Shown: piece by piece, positions 34,330 to 43,890 of the stretch | Layout of the letters: every line of letters begins with the position of its first letter | Position numbering within the stretch: the stretch's first letter is position 1 | Source: Pelecanus crispus | Taxonomy: Eukaryota > Chordata > Aves > Pelecaniformes > Pelecanidae | Reading direction: 5' to 3' | Assembly: GCF_030463565.1 (NCBI RefSeq) | Contig: NC_134644.1 | Coordinates: forward strand, 103,412,765 to 103,476,764 | Length of the DNA: 64,000 nt | Program-made: the position numbers and the translations under genes | The notes under the pieces: model-generated | What the model was told of the DNA's origin: nothing | What the model saw: only the letters and a program-made list of their open reading frames with translations | Databases searched by the model: none

Positions 34330-34672
34330 TATGGTAATATTTCTTTCTTATGTCTAGTCTAAATCTATTCTTCTTTAGTTTAAATCCATTATTCCTTGTT
34401 CTGTCACAACAGGCCTTGCTAAAAAGATTCTCCCCATCCTTCCTGTAGGCCCCCTTTAAGTACTGGAAGGCTGCAATAAGGTCTCCCCGCAGCCTTCCCT
34501 TCTCCAGGCTGAACAACCCCATCCCTGGAAACACTCAAGGTCAGGTTGGAGGGGGCTCTGAGCAGCCTGATCTGGTTAAAGCTGTCCCTGCTCACTGCAG
34601 GGGGGTTGGGCTGGATGACCTCTAAAGGTCCCTTCCAACCCAAAGCATTCTATGGTTCTATGATTCTGTGAT
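34330..34672 (+). mobile_element. CR1 LINE with inverted 5' part
   Basis: Two CR1 pieces in opposite orientation meet at about 34520/34521. The right piece (34521-34672, plus) runs from ATCCCTGGAAACACTC through GGCTGGATGACCTCTAAAGG to the CR1 3' end with its attctatggttctatgattc tail. The left piece (34330-34520, minus) encodes the segment that normally lies just upstream ([23 protein letters not shown] ... CDRTRNN). A single insertion with 5' inversion explains this order best; two independent insertions is the alternative. Confidence 0.8.
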
Positions 34673-35251
34673 ATTTAAAGATGCTGTTGAAGGCAGCATC
34701 TTGTTGCTCATTCTTACTGTTTCCTGCTCCATTAGAGGAAAGAGTCATTAGTGTCTGGCATTTTACCTCCATATAGGCTTTTATATAGTGTATCCTATAA
34801 CCTTTGTTTTCTTTTGCTAAGATGCACAGAATGAGTTTTTATTTTTTTTGTGACTCAACACTCAGTGATTTTTCAACACCTTAAAAATATGGTTAGCTAC
34901 AGTGAATATAATAACTTAGCATGAAGTACGTTGCTGCTGCATACAGAAATAAAATAGCAGGGAGGGAATCCCCTTTGTATACAAGGGAACATATTCACCT
35001 TCTTGGATAGCATGGTGGTGGAAGCTTACGCAGACTTGGTTGTCTACTGTGCCCCCTAGATGCTCACTCATTGCAGTTCCTATGCTACAGATTTGTTCTG
35101 TATAACAGTCTTATTCCTGAATGTGTGACCTTGCACTTGATTGTATGAAATTTCATTGAGTTTAGATGTGCTCAGCTGAGTGGTTCAAATCACTTTGCAA
35201 GCAGTTCTAGCCCTGTCTCTTTTTTTTCTCCTCTGCAAATATTTGCATAAT

Positions 35252-35592
35252 CATAGAATTATAGAATCGTTTAGGTTGGAAAAGACCCTTAAGATCATCC
35301 AGTCCAACCATTAACCTACACTACCAAGTCCACACTAAGCCAATCAAGGGTAGACTGGACTAAACCATGTCCCGAAGTGCCACATCTACCCGTTTTTTGA
35401 ACACCTCCAGGGATGGTGACTCCACCACTTCTCTGGGCAGCCTGTTCCAATTCTTGACCACCCTTTCCATAAAGAAATTTTTCCTAATTTCCAACCTAAA
35501 CCTCCCCTGGCGCAGCTTGAGCCCACTTCCTCTCGTCCTATCGCTAACTACTTGGGAGAAGAGATCAACACCCACCTCACTCCAACCTCCAG
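35252..35592 (-). mobile_element. CR1 LINE, short 5'-truncated copy with single 3' end
   Basis: Minus-strand CR1. Only one 3' module is present, joined directly (near 35350) to the ORF2 body, which encodes [20 protein letters not shown] and ends [18 protein letters not shown]. It lacks the second module and spacer of the copies at 8.1, 27.3 and 54.3 kb. Confidence 0.9.
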
Positions 35593-36835
35593 ACATGGGT
35601 TTATATTTCTTTCTAATTCTGGATAACAGTTTTGCTTGGTGTCAGGCCTTGCCTAATGAGAAACACCCTTCTTTGACAAGGATTTCCTCATTTGGAACAA
35701 CTTTTTGAAGTCTGCCACCTAGCTATTTCTGATTTCACCTAATGATAGAAATATAGCAAGAGTGTAAGACTTTTCCGAATGTACTCAAAACATTTACTTG
35801 CCTTACATATTTTACAATATGGATTTTTCCTTGTGTCCTCTGTTCTTTGTTTTGATTAATTTATGTAGAACATATTCTGTATTCCCTATTTTTTACTGGT
35901 TTTGGTTTGGTTTTTTTTTTCTGTGATTGTTTTCTTTGCAATTATTGGGATGTGTGTTTTGGGGAGGGAATACCCAAACCAGGATTTATTTATTTATTTT
36001 TTAATTCATGACAAGTGAAACCCCGCATTTTCCAGCTTGTGACTGAGTTTTTCAGTTCTCAAGTTCTATCTAAATACTTGAAAAATATGTTGTAAATTAT
36101 TTTGGGAAGAAGTCCCGTTCCATTAAGAATTTTTTTCAACCTCTCCCTGGTACTTTAAGAGGGCTTATAAATGTTCTTATGAACTCTGTAACTTACTGTA
36201 TTGCTACTGGAACAGGAAAAAAAAATACTTGGAAATAAAATGTGTGAATCAAGAAACCTGGTCAGCTGTGCTGTACCCATTCAAGTCAAAGAGGAAGAAG
36301 CATGTCAAACCTGCTGTCTTGAAATTGCCTATGCTTCATCCAGGGTCAGAATTATTAATAGCCTGACTTCTGATGACCTATGTGGTCATAATCTATGAAA
36401 TGTTTTCTTCTCATTTCAAAAAGGAAACAAACCTTCATGCTTAATGCTCAAATTAATGTGTTGCTAAAACAGGCCATCTTATTAGCCTGTGACATTTTCT
36501 CGGCAGGTAGCTGATTGGTATTTTAAGGAATTTCCATTTTGTTCTCCTATTTATTCATTTTTTTATACCATCCTCTTTTTTTATTTTTTCACATAACCTG
36601 ATAAAAATCAGTATATTTGGAAGCTGAGAAGAAGCTCATACTGTAAATCTAGTATGATCTGAATACTACTGTTTTCTACACCTCTGTAAAAAGTATTTCA
36701 CAGGCTCCATCTGCTTGCTTACCTCCCTTTGGGCCGTTTCCTACAATTATGTGTATGCGGGTAATACGTAAAGCTTTACCTTCCACCTCTCAAATTTATG
36801 CTGAATAACCCGGGGCTTTGCTGGTGCCTGAGAGC
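35593..36835. other. intergenic, nothing recognised
   Basis: AT-rich DNA with T-rich runs and no supported feature. Confidence 0.5.
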
Positions 36836-37518
36836 TGGCGAGGGGTGCCCCCGCTCTGGGTGAGCGAGCGGCGCGTTGGTTCGGGCCTCACCCCTTCACC
36901 CCCACGGAGGTGAGGCCTGGCCGAAACCAGCCCCCCTGCGCGACCGCCGAGGGCTGCGCTAGGCCGCGCCTTCTCGGGCGCTAAGGAGCCTAGGCCATCT
37001 CTTATCGGGAGCTAGACTAGACAAAACTAAAACCGCTGCACCGGCACGCACACCAAAGGGGAAGGCAGACTACAAGTCGATCACTCTAGACTATGAAAAA
37101 TTCGCAGCCCCCCTGAGCCCGCTGAGCTCTCCTGTAGGGCTGCAGGCCGCACGGCGGTGGTCTCCCCCCTCAGCAGGGACCCCTCTCAAGGTTACTCCTC
37201 GAGGCTGAGACACCCCTGACCCGGCATCTGACATCTAGAACAAGGTAAGCCGTATTTTACGTTAGGCCTAAAAGTATATTGTATGCTAGTGACATTTATA
37301 TGTATCTGGCTGTAGCTTCATTATTTGAAGTGTAGCAAGTAGTAGAGTGACTGCTGTCTAAATGACTAACATTCAATTAGTGCTTAATCACCATTTGATT
37401 GCCATTTGATTTTCATTCAATCATCAATTAATTACCATTTGATTACTGTTTGATCATTAATAAAACCCTTTGAGTTAACCCCATAATGATGACTTCTCTT
37501 AATAATTCACCCGCGACA
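36836..37518 (+). mobile_element. probable solo LTR, class I (ERV1-like)
   Basis: A 683-bp segment from TGGCGAGGGGTGCCC to ACCCGCGACA, flanked by a 4-bp duplication GAGC (36832-36835 and 37519-37522); 4 bp is usual for class I endogenous retroviruses. The first third is GC-rich and the rest AT-rich with repeated 'catttgatt' motifs. AATAAA lies at 37459-37464, about 55 bases before the end, as expected for a plus-oriented LTR. A splice-donor-like AAGGTAAG occurs at about 37242. The LTR assignment rests on termini, duplication and poly(A) position. Confidence 0.6.
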
Positions 37519-38926
37519 GAGCTCCATAAGCAAATTAATGCTAAATGAAGTGGGAACCTATGTCCACAGTCAAGTGAAACTGTGGGAATACATGTTGTGT
37601 AGAAATATTTTAGTCTGAAGCTTTTATGGGTTTTGGTGTTGATAGACTAGTTAAGGTTCTGTACATCAACCTCGGAAGAAATAACCTGTTCTATGAATAA
37701 TATTTGTGGAGATGGGGGAAAAAAAAAAAGAACATGCATTGTAGGAAATGCCTGTTTTATTTCATTTTACTCCCTATTGTCCATAGATTATTCTGCTCGC
37801 CAGACTAGGTCTGGTTTGGTGGACGGTCCAGGGATCATCTAATGTAAGACAAACAATGTAAAGAAGCGTGAACTGGGATCCTAAACCATTTCACATCTAG
37901 TGGAGTGTCATAGTCTCTTAAGCTAGCATCTGCTTTCCTCCTGCATGGTTTCTTTCTGAGTGCATGAATTTCTGCTGAGTTGGTTGGATGATGGCAAAAT
38001 GTTAGCAGAAGGATGGATATGGCTGCTTTCTTACAGGAAGAGTACTTTGTTGTATAGGGTGTGCTTAGTAACACAAGGGCTGACAGTGCAGGCTTTCAAG
38101 TCATGAGGACAGGCATCAGAGCTTTGGTCCCTTGGCAAATATTCTAACAACTTTACTATTATTCCAGTTAGTCTAATGACAACTGAGGTAGTAACACAAG
38201 CGGTGTTTTTTGGACTCTGAAACCAGACATGCACATCCCTTTTTTTTTAAATCCCCCCTCCCCTTTTTTTCTGTCTGTAGCTCTAACAATTTAGCTCACT
38301 GGTTGTTGTCAGGCCAAGTTTACAAGTTGATATGTTCATCTTTTGCATCTTTTGCTATATAGGAAATATTAGCACTATGATTTCTGGTCTTGAAGCTGGG
38401 CATGTGATTTCTGTGTGCTGTAATTCTTTAATTGCCATGTTTCTCTGTATCCTGGCCTAGTTTTCCAGATAAGGTGTTATGTTAAAAAAGTATAGAATAA
38501 TCTTCCTTTCCTCCTTTCCTTTATGACTACTTGATATCATTTAAAAGGCGGAGCTGGAATGTATGCAACAAAACCAAACTGGTCTGTATAAGAGTATAAG
38601 CTTAGATTATTTTTTTTTTTATCCCTACTTTTTACTTTCTGTACTGTCTTCACTGAGTCATATTCATTGCAAGAGGCTTTCACTATATCGATATTTGTAA
38701 AAATATTTTACAAATGTCCATATATATGGATAGCATTCCATGTTGGTAAATCTTAACTTAGTTACAAAGCAAGCATGATGCAGTAGTTTCTTCATTATGA
38801 AAGGTAGGGGGAAACAGCCTTATGTCATTCAAATGTATGTGTGTATTAGGCAGTTGGAAAAAGTTGGGGGGGATGGGACCAAACCCACAATGGCTTAATA
38901 CTTTTTTTTTTTGGTGGCTTGCCAGG
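37519..38926. other. intergenic, nothing recognised
   Basis: AT-rich DNA with homopolymer runs (about 37720, 38240 and 38610). No gene or repeat boundary supported. Confidence 0.5.
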
Positions 38927-39486
38927 TGTCCTGGTTTCGGCTGGGATAGAGTTAATTTTCTTCCTAGTAGCAGGCACAGTGCTGTGTTTTGGATTTAATA
39001 GGAGAAGAATGTTGATAACACGCTGATGTTTTTAGTTGTTGCTGAGTACTGCTTATGCTAGTCAAGGACTTTTCAGCTTCCCATGCTCTGCGAGGTACAC
39101 AAGAAACTGGGAGGGGGCACAGCCAGGACTGCTGACCCAAACTGACCCAAGGACTATTCCATGCCATATGACGTCATGCTCAGTATATAAACTGGGGGGG
39201 GTTGGCCCGGGAGCAGCGATTGCTGCTCGGGAACTGTCTGGGTATCGGTCGGTGGGTGGTGAGCAATTGCAGTGTGCATCACTTGCTTTCTATATCATTA
39301 TTTTTATTATTATTATATCGTTATTATTTTACTTTATTTTCTTTCAATTATTAAACTGTTCTTATCTCAACCCAGGAGTGTTTCTCACTCTTACTCCTCC
39401 GATTCTCTCCCCCATCCCATCGGGGTAGGGGGAGTGAGCGAGCAGCTGCGTGGTGCTTAGTTGCTGGCTGGGGCTAAACCACGACA
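38927..39486 (+). mobile_element. solo LTR, ERVL-like family (copy 3)
   Basis: 560-bp LTR, TGTCCTGGTTTCGGC to AACCACGACA, with a perfect 5-bp target-site duplication CCAGG (38922-38926 and 39487-39491). Unlike copies 1 and 2 it keeps an intact TATATAAA box (about 39184-39191). Internal sequence is absent. Confidence 0.93.
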
Positions 39487-40892
39487 CCAGGGGAGCCAAG
39501 GAAAGTCACATTGTCAGCTCATCACTCTGAACCCCATGGTACTATCTGAAGTGCTTCATGTATCATTCATTACAGCAGGTAGAGGAACAGTGAAATGTGG
39601 TTCACTTTAGCAGTAAACTCCTTTAGGACTGTTTGGTTAAGTGACTTAATGGCTTATTCTTAATGTTCTTTTCTTTTATCTTGAGACCTCATAACTCAAA
39701 ATGACCAAAAATAATTCAAATTCTTCTTGGCAGCAGGTCACCTGTGAAATATTTTCTGTCCAACTTTATTACTTTTGAATACAAAGTGCCAAGAAAAATC
39801 TGTGTGTGTGCATGTCTGGGTGTATGAAAGACTATACAGATTTATACACCTTCTGTGTATATCTATGGCTCCTACATATCTTCTGTATACTTCTGTGGCT
39901 TTTTACAATGGCAACAAAGAAAAAGTATTTTAAGTCATATAATCTGTACCTCATTACAATCTGCTCTATCTTAAAAGCACTTAAGTTTTGACATAAAGCA
40001 CTAAGTGACATAAAAGCAGAAACAAAGGAGAATTAGAGGCAGTGGGACTTCCTGGGATAGGGAAGGTAGTAGTGAAGAAACAGATGAGAGCTCCTGAGTA
40101 TTTGGGGAAAAGAGGGGAATCCAGAGGCAACAAACTTTGGTCTAAATTTTTGTCTAATTTTTTTTCCTAATACAGAAAATATCTTTGCATGTTACATGGA
40201 GGAATTTTTTAAAAACATTGAATGCCAGGTACAAATAGAAAAGATTGGAAACTCTATTTGAAAATAAAATGCCTCAGAACAGCCTAGAAGGATAATTGTA
40301 TTCATTCTCCATACATCTTTTAAATTACATTATCAGAAAAGATAAATGAACAATCAAAATGAAAATTTTATGTAAATAGAATTTGCCCAGAAAAAATCCT
40401 TGCTTAGGTAAATTGCAGTTATGTGCAGATACAGAAAAAGTGGCAAGTTCAAGGGTAGTGGTGTCCTGGGCTGTGGCCAAAGAAATCAGAGTTAATAGTC
40501 CCTCTCTGTAAGACTGGTATAACTATATGTAGACCAAAACAGATTGAATATAAGTCTGACAAAACAAAGTGAATCCAGGCAGAACATAGCAAATATCTGT
40601 TAGGTAACTCTTTTCTAGCTTTTGGGTTTTAATTAGCCAAGCAAAATAAAACCTATTTATTAGCATTTTGTGGTCTACCTATTAAGAGCAGTGAATGGGA
40701 GGGGTGTACCAGGCAGCTGCTAGAGGCAGAGCAGGAGGTACTGCTTTCTCAAATCTGACCCAGAGCCTGACCCTAAGACTGCTGTTCTCCTTTTGTACGG
40801 CTCTCCCTTAAGACACAAACCATCCTCAAACAACACAAAAGGAAGCATCTTACTTACATTTTAAAAAAGCACCAAAACAAAAATGTAGTCGA
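39487..40892. other. intergenic up to the tandem array
   Basis: AT-rich DNA without recognisable features; the composition changes abruptly at about 40893, where the macrosatellite starts. Confidence 0.5.
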
Positions 40893-41849
40893 TAAGAGGA
40901 AGTCAAGTTAGTTAAGCAGGCCTTTCCCCTCGTGAAGCCGTGCTGGCGCTGAGCAGTGCCTGCGTTGTCTCTCACGTGGTTTTCGATAGCTCCCAGAATG
41001 ACCTTCTCCATGGTTTTGCCTGGCACTGAAGTGAGACCGACAGGCGTGTAGTTACCAGGGTCTTCCTTCTTACCCTTCTTGAAAGTTGGGAGCGCGTTTG
41101 CCAGCTTCCAGTCCACCGGGACCTCTCCGGACTCGCAAGGCCGTTGAAAACCAATGGAGAGAGGTCCCGCGAGAAGAGCGGCCAGCTCTTTCAGGACCCT
41201 GGGCCGAATGCCATGGGGCCCCATAGACTTAGGTGCATCCAGCTGGAGCAGCGAGCGTCAGAAAGGTCAGAGTCGGCTGGGAGTTCATCATCCATCTGCC
41301 CAGCGACAGTCTTCCGACACAGGGCTCCGGGCTCCCGGGGCCCATCATCACTGTTAAAGCCAGAGGCAAAGGCAGCGTTACCCGTCTCTGCTCTCTCTAC
41401 GCCCCGACTGGTGAGGTGACCGACCTCAGCAAGCAATGGACCAGTGTTCTCTCTCATGCTCGCGTCGCTGGTAACACATTTGAAAAAGCCCTTTCTGTCG
41501 TCCTTCACGGTACTGGGCAGCTTGAACTCTAATGGAGCCTTGGCTGCACGACTTTTCTCCCTGCCGTGGCGAACTGCGTCCGTGTAGTCCTGCCGTGTCG
41601 CCTGTCCTTGCTTCCAATGTCCGTAGGCTTTCCTTTTGGGCCTAAGTTCTAGGAGAAGATCCCTGCGCAGCCAGGCCGGCCTTCTGCCCCGCTTGCTTGA
41701 CTTCCCGCACCAAATTTGGAATTGCCTGCTCCTGCGCTCTTAAGAGACGGCCCTTCAAAAGTGACCAGCATTCATGGACGCCAGCGCCTGCAAAAGCAGA
41801 TTCCCAGGGGACGAACTCACAAACTAGTTCCTGCAGCAGCCAGGCCACA
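40893..41849 (-). mobile_element. CR1 ORF2 fragment in unit 1 (cut by the array edge)
   Basis: The minus strand encodes ECWSLLKGRLLRAQEQAIPN (end of the endonuclease-to-RT linker), KDDRKGFFKCVTSDASMREN, GPHGIRPRVLKELAALLAGP, FKKGKKEDPGNYTPVGLTSV and RQHGFTRGKACLTNLTSSY, in CR1 order, with stops and frameshifts between them. The array boundary cuts it just after LTNLTSSY. It has neither 5' nor 3' CR1 ends. Confidence 0.88.
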
Positions 41850-42236
41850 GCCTGCTCTTGCCGTGTCCAGGGTCCAGGTTTTGCTGGCAGTTTTCCCCCT
41901 GTCGCCAGCGACTTGAAACTCTGCTCAACAACTGAAGCCTACCGTTGAGGTCTCGTAAGAGTTTAACGTCTTTGGAAACAAGAAATTCGTAGGCTTCAAT
42001 GGCTTTTCTGGTGATAGTTGTGCTCCATTTAAAAATCTATTGTCCAATTGGTGATGTTACAGCCCAAAAAAACCCAGAACGTAAGGCGCCGCCAGAGCAC
42101 AGAGGTGGGCATGGGCAGGGAAAGTTTCCAGAGCGAGCCTCCTGCTCCAAGGCAGGGAGCAGGAGGGGCCGCAGGAGTGCAGGTGGCAAAGTGCCAAACA
42201 GGAGAGGACGAAAGCATTTTTATTCTTTTGTTGTTG

Positions 42237-42242
42237 TTTATT
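42237..42242 (-). terminator. AATAAA overlapping the stop codon, unit 1
   Basis: The TAA stop (42240-42238) lies inside AATAAA. A second AATAAA is at 42219-42224, 18 bases downstream. The same pair is found in all four units. Confidence 0.55.
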
Positions 42243-43185
42243 GCCCGCTCCTGAAGGTGCGGGGGCTGAGCCGCGGGTAGGGGTGCGGCCGGGCGCTCCT
42301 GCGACGCCGTTGGTGCCGTCTCACACAAAGGAGCCCGGGTGGCTGGGGTGCCGGCAGGTGATGATCCCTGTGGCAGGTGGACCCAGTGCCATCGACGATT
42401 CTTCTCGATGGTGGATCCACCTCCATGGGCTCCACGTCGTCCTGCGGCGGGCTGTGCCTCACGCACAGGAGCCCGGCTGGCTGGGGTGCCGGCAGGTGAT
42501 GATCCCTGTGGCAGGTGGACCCAGTGCCATCGACGATTCTTCTCGACGGTGGATCCACCTCCATGGGCTCCACGTCGTCCTGCGGCGGGCTGTCACGGCT
42601 GCGCCTCGCAGCGTGCCTCAGCAGGTAGACACGCCAGGGCCCTGTGCTGTTGCCCTGTGTGCCCACAGCTGCGCGCTGGACGGCGTCGTTGGCGTGAGCG
42701 TGGGCCATTGCTCTCAGGGCGCGAGGGGTGATGTAGCTCCTCCTCCTCCTCGTCCTCCGCTGATTGCCCATCCTCAGGCTCCTGGGAGGAGCCTTCCTCC
42801 TGGGCGGTCGCGGGAAGCGTGCCTGTGCCGTCCCACGCGAAGGTGGGCAGGCAGCCGCCTCGCTGCTCTGGGCGCTCCCTGGCAGGCAGGCACGCCTGGG
42901 CTCCACGGCGTTCCCTGGTGGGCCTAGAGCCAGGCTCTGCAGGGCGCCGATCAGAGGAGCGAGGTCGATGGCGCTCACGGCACGGGGGGTGATGTTGTTG
43001 TTGTTGTTGTTGTTCCTCCTCCTCCTCCTCCTCCTCCCTCCCCTGCGCTGCCTCTGCTTCCTCCTCCTGCGAGGTGCCTTCGTCCTCCACGGTGGCGGGG
43101 AGCAGCTCGGTGGCGTCCCGCGCCAAGGTGGGCAGTCGTCCGCCTTGCCGCTCCAGCTCCTCTTCCTTCCAAGCATGCTTGGCAT
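42238..43185 (-). CDS. putative intronless array gene, copy 1 (315 aa, function unknown)
   Basis: Not recognised as a known family. From ATG (a second in-frame ATG with A at -3 follows at codon 4) the predicted protein is Arg/Pro-rich. In order: residues about 1-60 are basic and end in an Arg run and an Asn run; about 64-105 is a segment starting ITPRAVSAIDLAPLIGALQS; about 106-150 is basic; about 150-190 is a diverged copy starting ITPRALRAMAHAHANDAVQ; about 195-287 are two near-identical 46-residue repeats with DDVEPMEVDPPSRR; the C-terminus is Arg-rich. Promoter and poly(A) signals bracket it. Doubt remains: GC-rich DNA rarely has stops, and other frames are open too, including an acidic frame from about 43126 to 42593 with no ATG. 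This copy differs from the others by one extra codon in a GAG run and several substitutions. Confidence 0.4.
   Translation of the reverse strand: MPSMLGRKRSWSGKADDCPPWRGTPPSCSPPPWRTKAPRRRRKQRQRRGGRRRRRRRNNNNNNNITPRAVSAIDLAPLIGALQSLALGPPGNAVEPRRACLPGSAQSSEAAACPPSRGTAQARFPRPPRRKAPPRSLRMGNQRRTRRRRSYITPRALRAMAHAHANDAVQRAAVGTQGNSTGPWRVYLLRHAARRSRDSPPQDDVEPMEVDPPSRRIVDGTGSTCHRDHHLPAPQPAGLLCVRHSPPQDDVEPMEVDPPSRRIVDGTGSTCHRDHHLPAPQPPGLLCVRRHQRRRRSARPHPYPRLSPRTFRSGQ
42331..42597 (-). repeat. 138-bp tandem duplication in the 3' part of the reading frame, unit 1
   Basis: Two near-identical 138-bp (46-codon) repeats begin at 42331 and 42469 on the plus strand. Each encodes SPPQDDVEPMEVDPPSRRIV and DGTGSTCHRDHHLPAPQP on the minus strand. 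Equivalent pairs occur in units 2-4 (about 45633-45899, 48932-49198 and 52231-52497). Confidence 0.9.
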
Positions 43186-43236
43186 GCGAGGGCCCGGAAG
43201 CTGGGCGAAGTGTGGGCCAGCTGCAGGGGCGCCTGC

Positions 43237-43305
43237 TTTTATAGGCCCCGGGCAGTGAGGTAGCTAGTGACGTGAGGAGGCCGTTGTTACGTCATTGTGA
43301 CGTCG
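43237..43305 (-). promoter_or_regulatory. CRE-TATA promoter of array gene, unit 1
   Basis: The minus strand has TATAAAA at 43243-43237, 52 bases before the ATG. Three CRE/ATF-like sites (core ACGTCA or ACGTGA) lie at 43268-43305, some 25-60 bases upstream of the TATA box. Spacing fits a focused RNA polymerase II promoter with a short leader. Confidence 0.6.
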
Positions 43306-43890
43306 TTTGTGCCTGCCGCTGATGCACGCGTGCGGCCAAAGCTGGGCGGGTTTGGGCGTGGGGGGCCTGTGGCCTGAAAGCTGCCGAAATGTGGGAGAAG
43401 GAGGAGGGCCGTGGGGGCTGAGGGCCCCTTTCGTGGGGCTTGCTCCCGCCTGCCCTGTTGCTTGCTCGTGAGAAAGGCTGCCCCTGGGGCAGAGGGACCG
43501 CCCTCCAGCTCCTCCAGCTCCTCCTGAGCCCTGGGCTCCAGCCCCCTCCTCATCCTGTGCCCGGGGTCCCCTCGACGAGACGGTGGCAAGCGTGTTGCAG
43601 GGGGGTCGGGGCTCCTCAGTGACCCCCCACCGACCCGGCGCCCTGCAAGGTGCACAGTCCTCCGCGCTCGACAGTGGCTGAGAGGGGGCAAAGCACCCAG
43701 ACATGCCGCCGGCGGGAGAGGGACGCCCAGCCGGCCTGCGCAAGGCCTGCCAGCACGCCATAAAGGAGTCGTCGATTGCCAAGCGTGGCGTGAGGCCTTC
43801 TTTCCTGCGGCCCGGCCCTGGCCCTGGAGCGTGGAGAGGTGCCACCTCTTGTGCACGGAGCCCCGAGGGAGAGGGGAGGGGAGGGCCTGT

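Noticed and set aside
42241-42927. Long plus-strand open frames in each array unit (228, 163 and 130 codons)
   Set aside because: They are antisense to the CRE/TATA/AATAAA module, have no promoter or poly(A) signal of their own, and arise from GC-rich, stop-poor sequence.
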